Shown here piece by piece: positions 24,561 through 33,900 of a DNA stretch of 64,000 nt. The notes beneath the pieces were generated by a model. That model was not told the DNA's origin and ran no database searches. It was given only the letters and a program-made list of their open reading frames with translations. A program made the position numbers and the translations under genes. Where the stretch lies: NCBI GenBank assembly GCA_964389285.1, contig CAYMCZ010000010.1, positions 21,527 through 85,526 of the forward strand, written 5' to 3'. Each line of letters begins with the position of its first letter. Positions within the stretch are counted from its first letter, which is position 1. Source of the stretch: Alectryocaccobium sp964389285. GTDB lineage: Bacteria; Bacillota; Clostridia; Lachnospirales; Lachnospiraceae.

Positions 24561-27194
24561 ATGGCAGCTAAATGGGTGTACCTTTTTAATGAAGGTAATG
24601 CAACAATGAAAGAAATCCTTGGAGGAAAAGGAGCAAACCTTGCGGAAATGACCAATCTCGGGATTCCCGTACCGCAGGGATTCACCATCACTACCGAAGC
24701 CTGTACCCAGTACTATGAAGACGGTCGTACAATCAATGATGAAATCATGGGCCAGATCATGGAGAGCATCGGCAAAATGGAAGAGATCACGGGCAGAAAG
24801 TTCGGGGACAAGGAAAACCCGCTGCTTGTATCGGTACGTTCCGGTGCGAGAGCTTCCATGCCGGGAATGATGGATACGATCCTTAATCTGGGTCTTAATG
24901 ACGAAGTTGTCGAAGTGCTTGCGAAAAAGAGCGGCAATCCCCGCTGGGCGTGGGACTGCTACAGACGTTTCATACAGATGTTTTCGGATGTCGTTATGGA
25001 AGTCGGCAAAAAATATTTCGAAGAACTTATCGACAAAATGAAAGAAAAAAAGAACATCAAGCTTGACGTGGAAATGACTGCCGATGATTTAAAAGAGCTT
25101 GCGTTCCAGTTCAAAGAGGAATACAAAAACGCCATAGGCGCGGACTTTCCTTCGGATCCCAAAGAGCAGCTTATGGAAGCCATAAAAGCGGTTTTCCGTT
25201 CGTGGGACAATCCCCGCGCACAGGTTTATCGTCGTGATAACGATATTCCTTATTCATGGGGCACGGCCGTAAATGTTCAGATGATGGTATTCGGAAACAT
25301 GGGAGAAACATCCGGCACGGGCGTTGCATTTACACGTAACCCCGCTACGGGAGAGAAAAAACTCATGGGCGAATTCCTGATGAACGCTCAGGGCGAAGAC
25401 GTTGTGGCAGGCGTGCGTACTCCGCAGAAGATAGATCAGCTTGAGCAGGTTATGCCTGATGCCTATAAAGAATTTATAGATATCTGCGACACGCTTGAAG
25501 GTCGTTTCAGAGATATGCAGGATCTGGAATTCACAATCGAGGATAGAAAACTCTACATTCTCCAGACCAGAAACGGAAAAAGGACTGCTCACGCGGCACT
25601 TAAGATCGCATGTGATCTTGTTGACGAAGGGATGCGCACCGAGCAGGAAGCTGTTCTTATGATAGAGCCGAGAAACTTAGATACGCTTCTTCATCCTCAG
25701 TTCAATAAAGACGCTCTTAAAAAAGCCGAGCAGATCGGAAAAGCTTTAGGGGCTGCTCCCGGCGCTGCCTGCGGAAAGATCGTATTTACCGCGGAGGATG
25801 CAAAGAGCGCTGCCGAAAAAGGCGAGAAAGTAGTGCTTGTTCGTCTTGAAACTTCTCCGGAAGATATCGAAGGCATGAAAGCCGCTCAGGGTATACTTAC
25901 CGCAAGAGGCGGTATGACGAGCCATGCGGCCGTAGTCGCAAGGGGAATGGGAAGCTGCTGTGTAGCCGGATGCTCGGAGATCGTATTTACGGAGGCAAAC
26001 AAAGAGTTCACCTTAGGAGGAAAGACTTACCGCGAAGGCGACGTTATTTCGTTTGACGGAACCACCGGATGCATATATGACGGAGCCATCGAGACTGAAG
26101 AAGCTACCATAGCCGGTGAGTTCGGACGCATTATGGAGTGGGCCGACAAATACCGCGCACTTAAAGTAAGAACTAATGCCGACACTCCCGAAGACGCGGC
26201 TAAAGCCCGCGAACTCGGCGCGGAAGGCATCGGTCTTTGCCGTACGGAGCATATGTTCTTCAGCGGCAACCGTATTGACGCGATTCGTGAAATGATCTGT
26301 TCAGATACCGTAGAAGAAAGAGAAGTAGCTCTCGATAAAATAATGCCGCTCCAGCAGCAGGATTTTGAAAAACTCTTTGTTGCCATGAAAGGCAATCCCG
26401 TGACAATCCGTTTCCTAGATCCGCCGCTTCATGAGTTTGTTCCCGTTACGGAGCAGGATATAGAAAAACTTGCGAAGTCAAAAAACAAAACAGTTAAACA
26501 GATCAAAGAAATTATTGCCGGGCTTGAGGAAGTAAACCCCATGATGGGGCACCGCGGATGCCGTCTGACCGTCACATATCCCGAGATAGCGGTTATGCAG
26601 ACAAAAGCGGTTATCCGTGCTGCCATAAACGTTCAAAAAGAACACAGCGAATGGAATATCGTTCCGGAGATCATGATTCCGCTTACATGCGATGTTAAGG
26701 AATTCCAATTTGTTAAAAAGATTGTTCAGGATACCGCTTCAAAAGAAATAGCTGCATCAGGTGTGGAGCTTAAATACGAAATCGGTACAATGATAGAGAT
26801 TCCCCGTGCGTGTATAACCGCTGATCAGATCGCGACGGAAGCTGAATTCTTCTGTTTCGGTACAAATGACCTTACGCAGCTTACTTACGGATTTTCACGC
26901 GATGATGCCGGCAAATTCTTAAGCTCTTATTATGAGACCAAGATTTTTGAAAACGATCCGTTTGCAAGACTGGATCGTGACGGCGTAGGGAAGCTGATGG
27001 AAATCGCTATCGAAAAAGGCAAGAAAGTCCGCCCTTCGATCCACTGCGGTATCTGCGGTGAGCACGGCGGAGATCCCACTTCGGTGGAATTCTGCCATAT
27101 CATCGGATTGGATTATGTATCATGTTCACCTTACCGCGTGCCGATAGCAAGACTTGCGGCAGCTCAGGCGGCTATTTCAAATTCTAAAAAATAA
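24561..27194 (+). CDS. ppdK: Pyruvate, phosphate dikinase
   Basis: 877 residues, the usual length for bacterial PPDK. The N-terminal ATP-grasp domain starts VYLFNEGNATMKEILGGKGANLAEM. The phosphohistidine is His455 in ARGGMTSHAAVVARGMG. The C-terminal PEP/pyruvate barrel contains LGAEGIGLCRTEHMFF and CGICGEHGGDP. It interconverts pyruvate, ATP and Pi with PEP, AMP and PPi, and serves PPi-linked glycolysis in clostridia. It is probably its own transcription unit with the promoter just upstream. Confidence 0.97.
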   Translation: MAAKWVYLFNEGNATMKEILGGKGANLAEMTNLGIPVPQGFTITTEACTQYYEDGRTINDEIMGQIMESIGKMEEITGRKFGDKENPLLVSVRSGARASMPGMMDTILNLGLNDEVVEVLAKKSGNPRWAWDCYRRFIQMFSDVVMEVGKKYFEELIDKMKEKKNIKLDVEMTADDLKELAFQFKEEYKNAIGADFPSDPKEQLMEAIKAVFRSWDNPRAQVYRRDNDIPYSWGTAVNVQMMVFGNMGETSGTGVAFTRNPATGEKKLMGEFLMNAQGEDVVAGVRTPQKIDQLEQVMPDAYKEFIDICDTLEGRFRDMQDLEFTIEDRKLYILQTRNGKRTAHAALKIACDLVDEGMRTEQEAVLMIEPRNLDTLLHPQFNKDALKKAEQIGKALGAAPGAACGKIVFTAEDAKSAAEKGEKVVLVRLETSPEDIEGMKAAQGILTARGGMTSHAAVVARGMGSCCVAGCSEIVFTEANKEFTLGGKTYREGDVISFDGTTGCIYDGAIETEEATIAGEFGRIMEWADKYRALKVRTNADTPEDAAKARELGAEGIGLCRTEHMFFSGNRIDAIREMICSDTVEEREVALDKIMPLQQQDFEKLFVAMKGNPVTIRFLDPPLHEFVPVTEQDIEKLAKSKNKTVKQIKEIIAGLEEVNPMMGHRGCRLTVTYPEIAVMQTKAVIRAAINVQKEHSEWNIVPEIMIPLTCDVKEFQFVKKIVQDTASKEIAASGVELKYEIGTMIEIPRACITADQIATEAEFFCFGTNDLTQLTYGFSRDDAGKFLSSYYETKIFENDPFARLDRDGVGKLMEIAIEKGKKVRPSIHCGICGEHGGDPTSVEFCHIIGLDYVSCSPYRVPIARLAAAQAAISNSKK

Positions 27195-27239
27195 AATCAG
27201 TCTGATTTCAGTTGTTTTAAATAAGGAGAGTATTATTCT

Positions 27240-27743
27240 ATGAAAGCATTAAGTGTAGTATTAGGTGTCATCATGCTGATTTGCGGATTCATGTGTGTGG
27301 TTACGCCGTTTGCGACATTTCTGTTTGCCGGTTATCTGATCGGTATACTCCTGCTCGTTTTCGGTATTATCGGACTTATCATGGCGGTTTCAAACAAATC
27401 CGGCGCGCTGCAGATCATTTTATGTGTTCTGGCTGCGGTAGTTGGTTTTATCGCAATTGTGCGCCCCGGCGGAACGCTTATCATCGACGGTATTCTTATT
27501 ATTCTCGTTGCGATATGGCTGCTCCTTCAGGGTATTATCCTGATAGTTATGTCTGTAAAAAACCGCAAATCAAACGGACTGTGGTTCCTCGGTATTATCG
27601 TAGGAGTCCTGGCTTTGCTCCTCGGTGCATATTCACTGGGACATCCGATGTTTGCGGCGATTGCGACAGGACTTCTGATCGGTTTCTATTTTATGCAGAT
27701 TGGACTCAGCATGATTATTATGGCGGGTGCGGATACTAAATGA
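27240..27743 (+). CDS. DUF308/HdeD-like membrane protein
   Basis: 167 residues consisting of six hydrophobic helices arranged as three repeated hairpins, typical of the DUF308 (HdeD) family, with basic residues in the loop after the fourth helix (MSVKNRKSNGLW). HdeD is linked to acid resistance in E. coli, but the biochemical role is unknown. AAGGAGAG precedes the ATG. The stop overlaps the start of the chloride-channel gene (ATGA), so the two are translationally coupled. Confidence 0.85.
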   Translation: MKALSVVLGVIMLICGFMCVVTPFATFLFAGYLIGILLLVFGIIGLIMAVSNKSGALQIILCVLAAVVGFIAIVRPGGTLIIDGILIILVAIWLLLQGIILIVMSVKNRKSNGLWFLGIIVGVLALLLGAYSLGHPMFAAIATGLLIGFYFMQIGLSMIIMAGADTK

Positions 27744-28990
27744 AGCAAAAAAATGTTGTAAATATTTCTAAAATGTTTGCATTTACAGCTTTACTTGGCG
27801 CGGTCTCAGGGATTGTTATCTGGGGATTTATAAAAATAGTTTCATTTTTATCAGGTCTTATCTGGGAAAAGATTCCTGAAACCTGCGGCACTCCTTTTAT
27901 CATGATTTTTGTATGCGCTGCCGGCGGCCTTGCCGCCGGCATTTTGCATAAAAAATTCGGAAACTATCCTGAGCCGCTGCATACGGTTCTTGCAAAAGTA
28001 AAGAAAAAAAAGCATTATGATTATCATCCCATGTTTGTAATGATAATCTGTGCCGTCATTCCGCTTGCGTTTGGCGCAAGCGTAGGCCCGGAGGCGGGTC
28101 TTGCGGGCATAATAGCCGCTTTATGCTATTGGGTCGGCGACAATGTTGCTTATGCAAAAAAACATACGGCCCTTTATTCACAGATTGGCGAAGCCGTTTC
28201 TTTGGGACAGCTGTTTCATTCGCCTCTCTTCGGGATTTTCGCGGTTGAAGAAGATCCTGATTTTAAATATGACAAAAATACACTTCCACGGGTTCAGAAA
28301 CTTTTATTATACGGCATCTCTACGGTTGCCGCTTTTTTCACGATTGAAATATTTAATGAACTTTTCGGAAAAGGCATAATAGGATATACCAGTTTCCCGG
28401 ATATGGTTCCCGGAATACAGGATTATCTTATGATACTGATTTATGTTCCGATCGGTCTGTTTTTGTATATGATTTTTGAATTCTGCGAAAGCGCTGCAAA
28501 GTCGGCGGCAGGCCGTTTTCCCGTTGTGCTTCGCGAGATGTTCTGCGGCGCCGTTATCGGAGTAATGGGGCTGCTTATTCCGCTGGCCATTTTTTCGGGA
28601 GAAGAGAATATGGCCGGTCTTGTAAATGATTTCGGCGTTTATGCTCCATGGTTTCTTATAGGGCTTTGTTTTCTTAAGATATTTTTAACCGCCTTCTGCA
28701 TCAAATTCGGTATGAAAGGCGGCCATTTTTTCCCGCTCATTTATGCATGTTCCTGTATGGGATTCGGAGTTTCGATGCTTGTATTTCCGGAATCAACCGG
28801 ACACGCAATTTTTGCGGCGGGCATTATTACGGCGGTAACTCTCGGTGCGCAGCTCAGAAAACCTTTTGCCGTTGCACTTCTGATGCTGTTATGCTTTCCG
28901 GTCAGATTTTTGTTCTGGGGCTTTTTGACTGCTGTCATAGGAACTTTTTTTGCCGGAAAAATTCGCAAAAGTCATGCCGATTTCACTTGA
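27740..28990 (+). CDS. ClC-family chloride channel/antiporter protein
   Basis: 416 residues with about ten membrane helices. Family landmarks are GASVGPEAGLAGIIAALCYWVG (the GxEGP-type selectivity loop, with the Glu one place later than in E. coli ClcA) and KGGHFFPLIYAC (the GxFxP equivalent). The changed GPE arrangement is typical of a Firmicutes subgroup whose ion selectivity is not known. Coupled to the DUF308 gene. Confidence 0.85.
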   Translation: MKQKNVVNISKMFAFTALLGAVSGIVIWGFIKIVSFLSGLIWEKIPETCGTPFIMIFVCAAGGLAAGILHKKFGNYPEPLHTVLAKVKKKKHYDYHPMFVMIICAVIPLAFGASVGPEAGLAGIIAALCYWVGDNVAYAKKHTALYSQIGEAVSLGQLFHSPLFGIFAVEEDPDFKYDKNTLPRVQKLLLYGISTVAAFFTIEIFNELFGKGIIGYTSFPDMVPGIQDYLMILIYVPIGLFLYMIFEFCESAAKSAAGRFPVVLREMFCGAVIGVMGLLIPLAIFSGEENMAGLVNDFGVYAPWFLIGLCFLKIFLTAFCIKFGMKGGHFFPLIYACSCMGFGVSMLVFPESTGHAIFAAGIITAVTLGAQLRKPFAVALLMLLCFPVRFLFWGFLTAVIGTFFAGKIRKSHADFT

Positions 28991-29065
28991 CATCATATTA
29001 TACGCATTTTAATATTTTACTCATAAAAAAGCTGTCATATCAAAACTGATCAAAGGTTTAAAATA

Positions 29066-30496
29066 ATGATTTTCTCGACTTTGTTTTTCATGCTGTTTTT
29101 TTTGCCCCTGTTTCTGTTGATTTATTTTCAGAATAAATCTATAGACACCAGAAATAAGGTGCTTCTTGTTTTTTCGCTGATATTTTATTGCTGGGGCGGC
29201 GTAAGATACGTGCTCCTGCTCGCCGCAATGACATTTGTCGGATGGTTTTTCGGACTTCAGATTGCCAAACGAAAGACAAAAAAGCAGAGAAAGCCGTGGC
29301 TTATTGCTTCAGTCGCTATTTTTATTTCGGTTCTGGTTATTTTCAAATACACCGGCTTTTTCCTTGGTACTTTGGGAAGCCTGATCCCGGAAAACTCACC
29401 TTTATTGCATATTGCGCTTCCGCTCGGCATTTCTTTTTATACTTTTAAACTTATTTCATATGTGGCTGATATTTATAAAGGACTGACAGAAGCCGATAAA
29501 AGCTATTTAATGGTCCTTACATACGTGTCAATGTTTCAGCATGCCGTAGCCGGTCCAATCGTCAGATATAAGACGGTGCAGAAAGACCTAAGGCAGAGAA
29601 AGCACCGTTATTCGGACGTAACGGACGGTATCTACAGGATGTGTGTGGGCCTTGCTAAAAAAACCATTATCGCAAATCATTGCGGTACTTTAGCGGAACA
29701 GTTTCTTCCTACAGTTTCGGACATTTCAAATGTTCCCGTAAGCGGCGTCTGGCTCGGGTCGCTTTTTTATATGCTTCAGCTGTATCTGGATTTTTCCGCG
29801 TATTCGGATATTGCCATCGGGCTCGGGCAGGTTTGCGGATTTCATTTTGAGGAAAACTTCAACTATCCGTATATTGCCGCTTCGATAAAAGATTTTTGGC
29901 GCAGATGGCATATATCGCTAAGTACTTTTTTCAGGGATTATGTTTATATCCCTCTCGGAGGAAACAGGGTTTCAAAAAGGCGTCTTATCATAAACCTTTT
30001 TGTTGTCTGGATCCTCACGGGGCTGTGGCACGGAGCCAGTTGGAACTATGTCATATGGGGACTTTTCTTTTTCGTATTTATAGTACTGGAAAACACAAAG
30101 AGAGATAAAGGATGGCGCGATCTGCCCCGTCCGGCTTCTCATGCCGTTACGTTGTTTATAGTTTTTATAGCATGGATTTTTTTCCGTTTCGAAGATTTTT
30201 CGCAGATGGGAAAGGCACTGGGCGGACTATTCGGTTTAAACGGCAACCCGGCAGGCGGTTCGGCGGTCAGCATTACATTTGCCAACAATATCTTTTTTAT
30301 GATAATAGCAATCCTTGGCTGCACTCCGGTCTTCAAAAAAGCCATGGGATGGATTTTTGCGAAACTCGAAAAAGATACTGCTTCCGTTGGAAAATATTAT
30401 GCCGTACGGATTGTCATTTCTTTGCTGTTTCTGTCTGTTTCGGTGGTTGCCATGATAGGAAACAGCTACACTCCGTTTTTGTACTATCAGTTTTAA
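29066..30496 (+). CDS. MBOAT-family membrane O-acyltransferase (AlgI/PatA-like)
   Basis: 476 residues, about 11 helices. The MBOAT signatures are clear: FWRRWHISLSTFFRDYVYIPLGGNR, then LTGLWHGASWNYVIWG with the catalytic His. With AlgJ/AlgX-like partners these enzymes move acyl groups across the membrane to O-acetylate surface polysaccharides. The next gene encodes such a partner (DHHW protein) 12 bases downstream, so they work together. The polymer is unknown. Confidence 0.92.
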   Translation: MIFSTLFFMLFFLPLFLLIYFQNKSIDTRNKVLLVFSLIFYCWGGVRYVLLLAAMTFVGWFFGLQIAKRKTKKQRKPWLIASVAIFISVLVIFKYTGFFLGTLGSLIPENSPLLHIALPLGISFYTFKLISYVADIYKGLTEADKSYLMVLTYVSMFQHAVAGPIVRYKTVQKDLRQRKHRYSDVTDGIYRMCVGLAKKTIIANHCGTLAEQFLPTVSDISNVPVSGVWLGSLFYMLQLYLDFSAYSDIAIGLGQVCGFHFEENFNYPYIAASIKDFWRRWHISLSTFFRDYVYIPLGGNRVSKRRLIINLFVVWILTGLWHGASWNYVIWGLFFFVFIVLENTKRDKGWRDLPRPASHAVTLFIVFIAWIFFRFEDFSQMGKALGGLFGLNGNPAGGSAVSITFANNIFFMIIAILGCTPVFKKAMGWIFAKLEKDTASVGKYYAVRIVISLLFLSVSVVAMIGNSYTPFLYYQF

Positions 30497-30508
30497 AAGG
30501 AGAGTGAG

Positions 30509-31870
30509 ATGGATCGAAAAAAAGAAATCCGCACTCAGATCAATAATAAAAAAACCCGGAGAATTTGGAATATCAGGTTTATACGGGTATTTCAGATCGC
30601 ATTTGCGGCGCTGTTTGTCTTAGGGCTGCTTATTCCGCTCAGACCCAAGGCTTCGGACATAGAAAAACGTTCTCTTGCCGAGTTTCCGGCTTTATCGGCA
30701 TCCGGTTTGTGGGAAGGTTCGTTTTTTGAGGATCTCAGCACATGGTATTCGGACACCTATCCTTTCAGGGAAGGCTTTCTTACGCTGGGTTCAGCCATGA
30801 AAAATCTGTTTGGCGTACACGGACAGGAGATTCACGGCAATACGTCACAAACGGCCGATATAATTCCGGAATCGGCAGTCACTCCGGCTCCGGTACGGAC
30901 TGTTACGCCGGATGTCAGTCAGACGACTGTTCCTGCGGAGGAACCGCAGCAGTTTACGGACGGCACGATACACAACACTCCTGAAGTAGCGGGAACGGTA
31001 TTTATAGCCGACAACCGCGGTTTTGAGATTTATTATTTCAATCACGGCGGAGCGGATGCATATGCCTCTATGATGAATACTGTCCGTGCGACTCTTGATA
31101 ACAGCGTTACAATTTACGATATTCTTGCACCGACTAATTTCAGCGTCTGCCTGGATGAAAATATTCAGGCCGATCTGGGAGGTTCAAGTGCGAGGGATGC
31201 TTTTAACTATATAGACAGTATGCTGGATCCTTCGATAGTTCAGGTTGATGTGCTGGATACCCTCATAAAACACAACGCTGAATATATTTATTTTAATACA
31301 GATCACCATTGGACGGCTTTGGGCGCATATTATGCTTACAAGCAGTTCTGTTCGGCAAAGGACGTACAGCCGCATGATTTGTCCTTCTTTAATGAGGTTT
31401 CATTCAGCGGATTTTTGGGAACATTATATGCTTACAGTAACCAGTCGGAAGCCCTTGCAGGCAATCCGGATACAGTGTACGCATATATACCGGACGGCAC
31501 AAATGATGAAAAGGTTACGGAATCAGACGGAAGCGAATATTATATGAATGTCATAAACGATATGACGGATTCAAATGCAGGCAGTAAATACAGCACATTT
31601 TTAGGCGGTGACAACGCGTTCACGGAAATACATAATCCGGACATAACCGATGGTTCTGCCTGTGTTCTGATAAAAGAATCATACGGAAATGCATTTGCGC
31701 CTTTCCTGGTAGATCATTATCAGGACGTATATGTAATTGACTACAGGTATTATACCGGCAATCTGACGGAATTTATACTGGAAAATAATATCAAAGACGT
31801 TATTTTCCTGAATAATTCAGACGCTCTTTCGGAATTGAATTCGGACGATATGCTTGCGCTGTTTTACTGA
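30509..31870 (+). CDS. DHHW-family protein (AlgX/AlgJ-like O-acetylation partner)
   Basis: 453 residues. An N-terminal signal anchor (about residues 20-45) places the rest outside the membrane. The SGNH-like catalytic parts are visible: FNTDHHWTALGAYYAYKQFC (Asp-His pair) and VLIKESYGNAFAPFLVDHY, where the Ser is the likely nucleophile. A Thr/Pro-rich segment (about 120-150) may be a linker. It probably transfers acetyl groups delivered by the upstream MBOAT protein to a cell-surface polymer. GGAG precedes the ATG. Confidence 0.88.
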   Translation: MDRKKEIRTQINNKKTRRIWNIRFIRVFQIAFAALFVLGLLIPLRPKASDIEKRSLAEFPALSASGLWEGSFFEDLSTWYSDTYPFREGFLTLGSAMKNLFGVHGQEIHGNTSQTADIIPESAVTPAPVRTVTPDVSQTTVPAEEPQQFTDGTIHNTPEVAGTVFIADNRGFEIYYFNHGGADAYASMMNTVRATLDNSVTIYDILAPTNFSVCLDENIQADLGGSSARDAFNYIDSMLDPSIVQVDVLDTLIKHNAEYIYFNTDHHWTALGAYYAYKQFCSAKDVQPHDLSFFNEVSFSGFLGTLYAYSNQSEALAGNPDTVYAYIPDGTNDEKVTESDGSEYYMNVINDMTDSNAGSKYSTFLGGDNAFTEIHNPDITDGSACVLIKESYGNAFAPFLVDHYQDVYVIDYRYYTGNLTEFILENNIKDVIFLNNSDALSELNSDDMLALFY

Positions 31871-31909
31871 TTCATTATGGCGAAACTCTGTTGACAAAGA
31901 ATTAATATT

Positions 31910-32911
31910 ATGAAAAAAGCATTATTGATAATTGGTTTTTGCTGCGGTATTCTGTTTTCGGCCGCATGTGATTCCGAAAAAGAGATATACTCTTCAGGTG
32001 ATGAATCAGTCTCGGAGATATCATCGGAATCTGAAATCAAAGAAAATATTCAGATGATCCCTGCTGCCGAAGCTGCTGTCGAAGAAACGCCTCAGGTACA
32101 GGAAAGCATTCCCGAAACGCCGGAAGAAATTGAAGCTGCGGAAGAATCCCCGGCACTTCCGGATATTGCCGGGGTGAAATTGGATCCTGACTGGGAGTTT
32201 GCTTCATATTCCGTCATCAATTCCGGCAGCGCCGTCATGTACAGGGCATCCGAAAACAGGAAAGATATAGTCATAGGCGTTAATGCCGGGCATGGTACCG
32301 CGGGAGGTGATTCGGTTTATACATACTGTCATCCGGATCAGACCCCGAAAGTTACGGGCGGCACAAACGCGGAAGGTTCGATAATGGCAAGGGCTGTTTC
32401 GTCGGGCATGACAATGTATGACGGAACACCTGAGAAAAGTGTTGCTTTAAGAGAGGCTCAGATATTAAAAGAGCTTTTGCTTAATAACGGATATGACGTG
32501 CTGATGCTGCGGGATGACGATGATGTTCAGCTCGACAATATAGCCCGAACGGTTATCTGCAACAATTCAGCCGACTGTCATATAGCTCTTCACTGGGACG
32601 GCGACTCCCTTTCATATGACAAGGGGGCTTACTATATGGCGGTACCGGATGCTATTAAGGGCATGTACCCGGTCTCGGAAATCTGGCAGGAGGATAACAG
32701 ACTTGGAGAATGTCTTATAGAAGGACTGCGCAATAAGGGTGTCCCGATTTTTGAAGGCGGCAGTATTCCGTCTGATCTGACGCAGACCAGTTTCAGCAAA
32801 ATTCCAAGCGCGGTTATTGAGCTCGGAAACGCGGCTTCCGACCACGGCGACGCTGCGCTTACGCAGCGAGCAGAGGGAATACTCGCCGGGCTTAACATGT
32901 ATTTTTCATAA
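31910..32911 (+). CDS. Lipoprotein N-acetylmuramoyl-L-alanine amidase (Amidase_3)
   Basis: 333 residues. A lipoprotein signal peptide with lipobox FSAAC (Cys20) leads into an acidic Glu/Pro-rich linker (about 21-90). The Amidase_3 domain follows: IGVNAGHG (zinc His), VALREAQILKELLLNNGYDVLMLR (zinc Glu), ADCHIALHWDGD (zinc His) and the catalytic Glu in SAVIELGNAASDHGD. It would cleave peptide stems from peptidoglycan at the membrane surface. It follows the MBOAT/DHHW pair by 39 bases and may be cotranscribed. Confidence 0.87.
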   Translation: MKKALLIIGFCCGILFSAACDSEKEIYSSGDESVSEISSESEIKENIQMIPAAEAAVEETPQVQESIPETPEEIEAAEESPALPDIAGVKLDPDWEFASYSVINSGSAVMYRASENRKDIVIGVNAGHGTAGGDSVYTYCHPDQTPKVTGGTNAEGSIMARAVSSGMTMYDGTPEKSVALREAQILKELLLNNGYDVLMLRDDDDVQLDNIARTVICNNSADCHIALHWDGDSLSYDKGAYYMAVPDAIKGMYPVSEIWQEDNRLGECLIEGLRNKGVPIFEGGSIPSDLTQTSFSKIPSAVIELGNAASDHGDAALTQRAEGILAGLNMYFS

Positions 32912-32934
32912 ATTAAATCCTTTCGGTTTCGTCC

Positions 32935-32963
32935 TTGATTGTAATATATTATTAGCTTATAAT
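32935..32963 (+). promoter_or_regulatory. Promoter of the RpiR-family gene
   Basis: TTGATT (32935-32940), a 17-base spacer and a perfect TATAAT (32958-32963), 25 bases before the ATG, with GGGGGG as the ribosome-binding region. Confidence 0.75.
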
Positions 32964-32988
32964 TACTGTAAAAAAAACGGGGGGAATA

Positions 32989-33900
32989 ATGGAAAAAGGT
33001 AATCTGTTTTCGATAATCAGGGGAAAGTATGATTCTTTCAGCAAGAGTCAGAAAAAGCTTGCCGAATTTGTGCTTTCAAATTGCGAGCAGGCTGTTTTTA
33101 TGACCGCTTCGAGACTTGGCAGCGAAGTCGGAGTCAGTGAATCCACTACGGTAAGATTTGCCATGGAGCTGGGTTATGAAGGCTTTCCGGAGTTTCGCAA
33201 GGCACTCGAGGAAGTCGTGCTTATGCATCTTAACTCAGTGCAGAGGGTGGAAGTGGCTTACAGCAATATCCCCGAAAAGGATATATTCGAAAAAATACTG
33301 ATTTCAGATGTGGAAAAGATCAAGCAGACATTGGAAATCTGTGACAAAAACAATTTTCTGAACGCCGTATCTACTTTAAAAGAAGCGAAACGGGTATATA
33401 TAATAGGCATAAGAAGCTGCGCCCCGCTGGCATCTTTTCTTTCGTTTTATCTGAATCAGATTTTGGACGACGTGCGTCTTATTTCCACGAATAATATTAA
33501 CGAAATATTCGAACAGATGATAAGAATAAACGAAAAAGACGTTGTAGTCGGGATCAGCTTCCCGAGATATTCCATGAGAACTCTCAAAGCCATGGAGTTT
33601 GCCAATAAACGCAACGCCAGGATAGTCACGATAACGGACAGTATTCATTCCCCGATAAATCTTTATTCCTCGTGCACTCTGCTTGCAAAAAGCGATATGG
33701 CTTCGATAGTGGATTCCCTTGTTGCTCCTTTAAGCCTGATAAATGCACTTATAGTCGCTTTATGCATGGAAAACAGGGAAAAAGTCGTTTCCACGCTTAC
33801 GGATATGGAAAAACTCTGGGACGAGTATCAAATATACAACAGCGATGACATGGATCCTTTAAGCGAGCTTCAATTCAAAAGGAGTACACAGGAGAAGTGA
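32989..33900 (+). CDS. RpiR-family transcriptional regulator (HTH + SIS)
   Basis: 303 residues. The N-terminal HTH_6 domain has the typical text SKSQKKLAEFVLSNCEQAVFMTASRLGSEVGVSESTTVRFAMELGYEGFPEF broken over residues about 15-70. The C-terminal SIS domain (about 130-255) binds a sugar phosphate or similar ligand: RVYIIGIRSCAPLASFLSFYL and DVVVGISFPRYSMRTL. Its target may be the downstream gene, since the stop overlaps the GTG start of the flavoprotein (GTGA). Confidence 0.92.
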   Translation: MEKGNLFSIIRGKYDSFSKSQKKLAEFVLSNCEQAVFMTASRLGSEVGVSESTTVRFAMELGYEGFPEFRKALEEVVLMHLNSVQRVEVAYSNIPEKDIFEKILISDVEKIKQTLEICDKNNFLNAVSTLKEAKRVYIIGIRSCAPLASFLSFYLNQILDDVRLISTNNINEIFEQMIRINEKDVVVGISFPRYSMRTLKAMEFANKRNARIVTITDSIHSPINLYSSCTLLAKSDMASIVDSLVAPLSLINALIVALCMENREKVVSTLTDMEKLWDEYQIYNSDDMDPLSELQFKRSTQEK

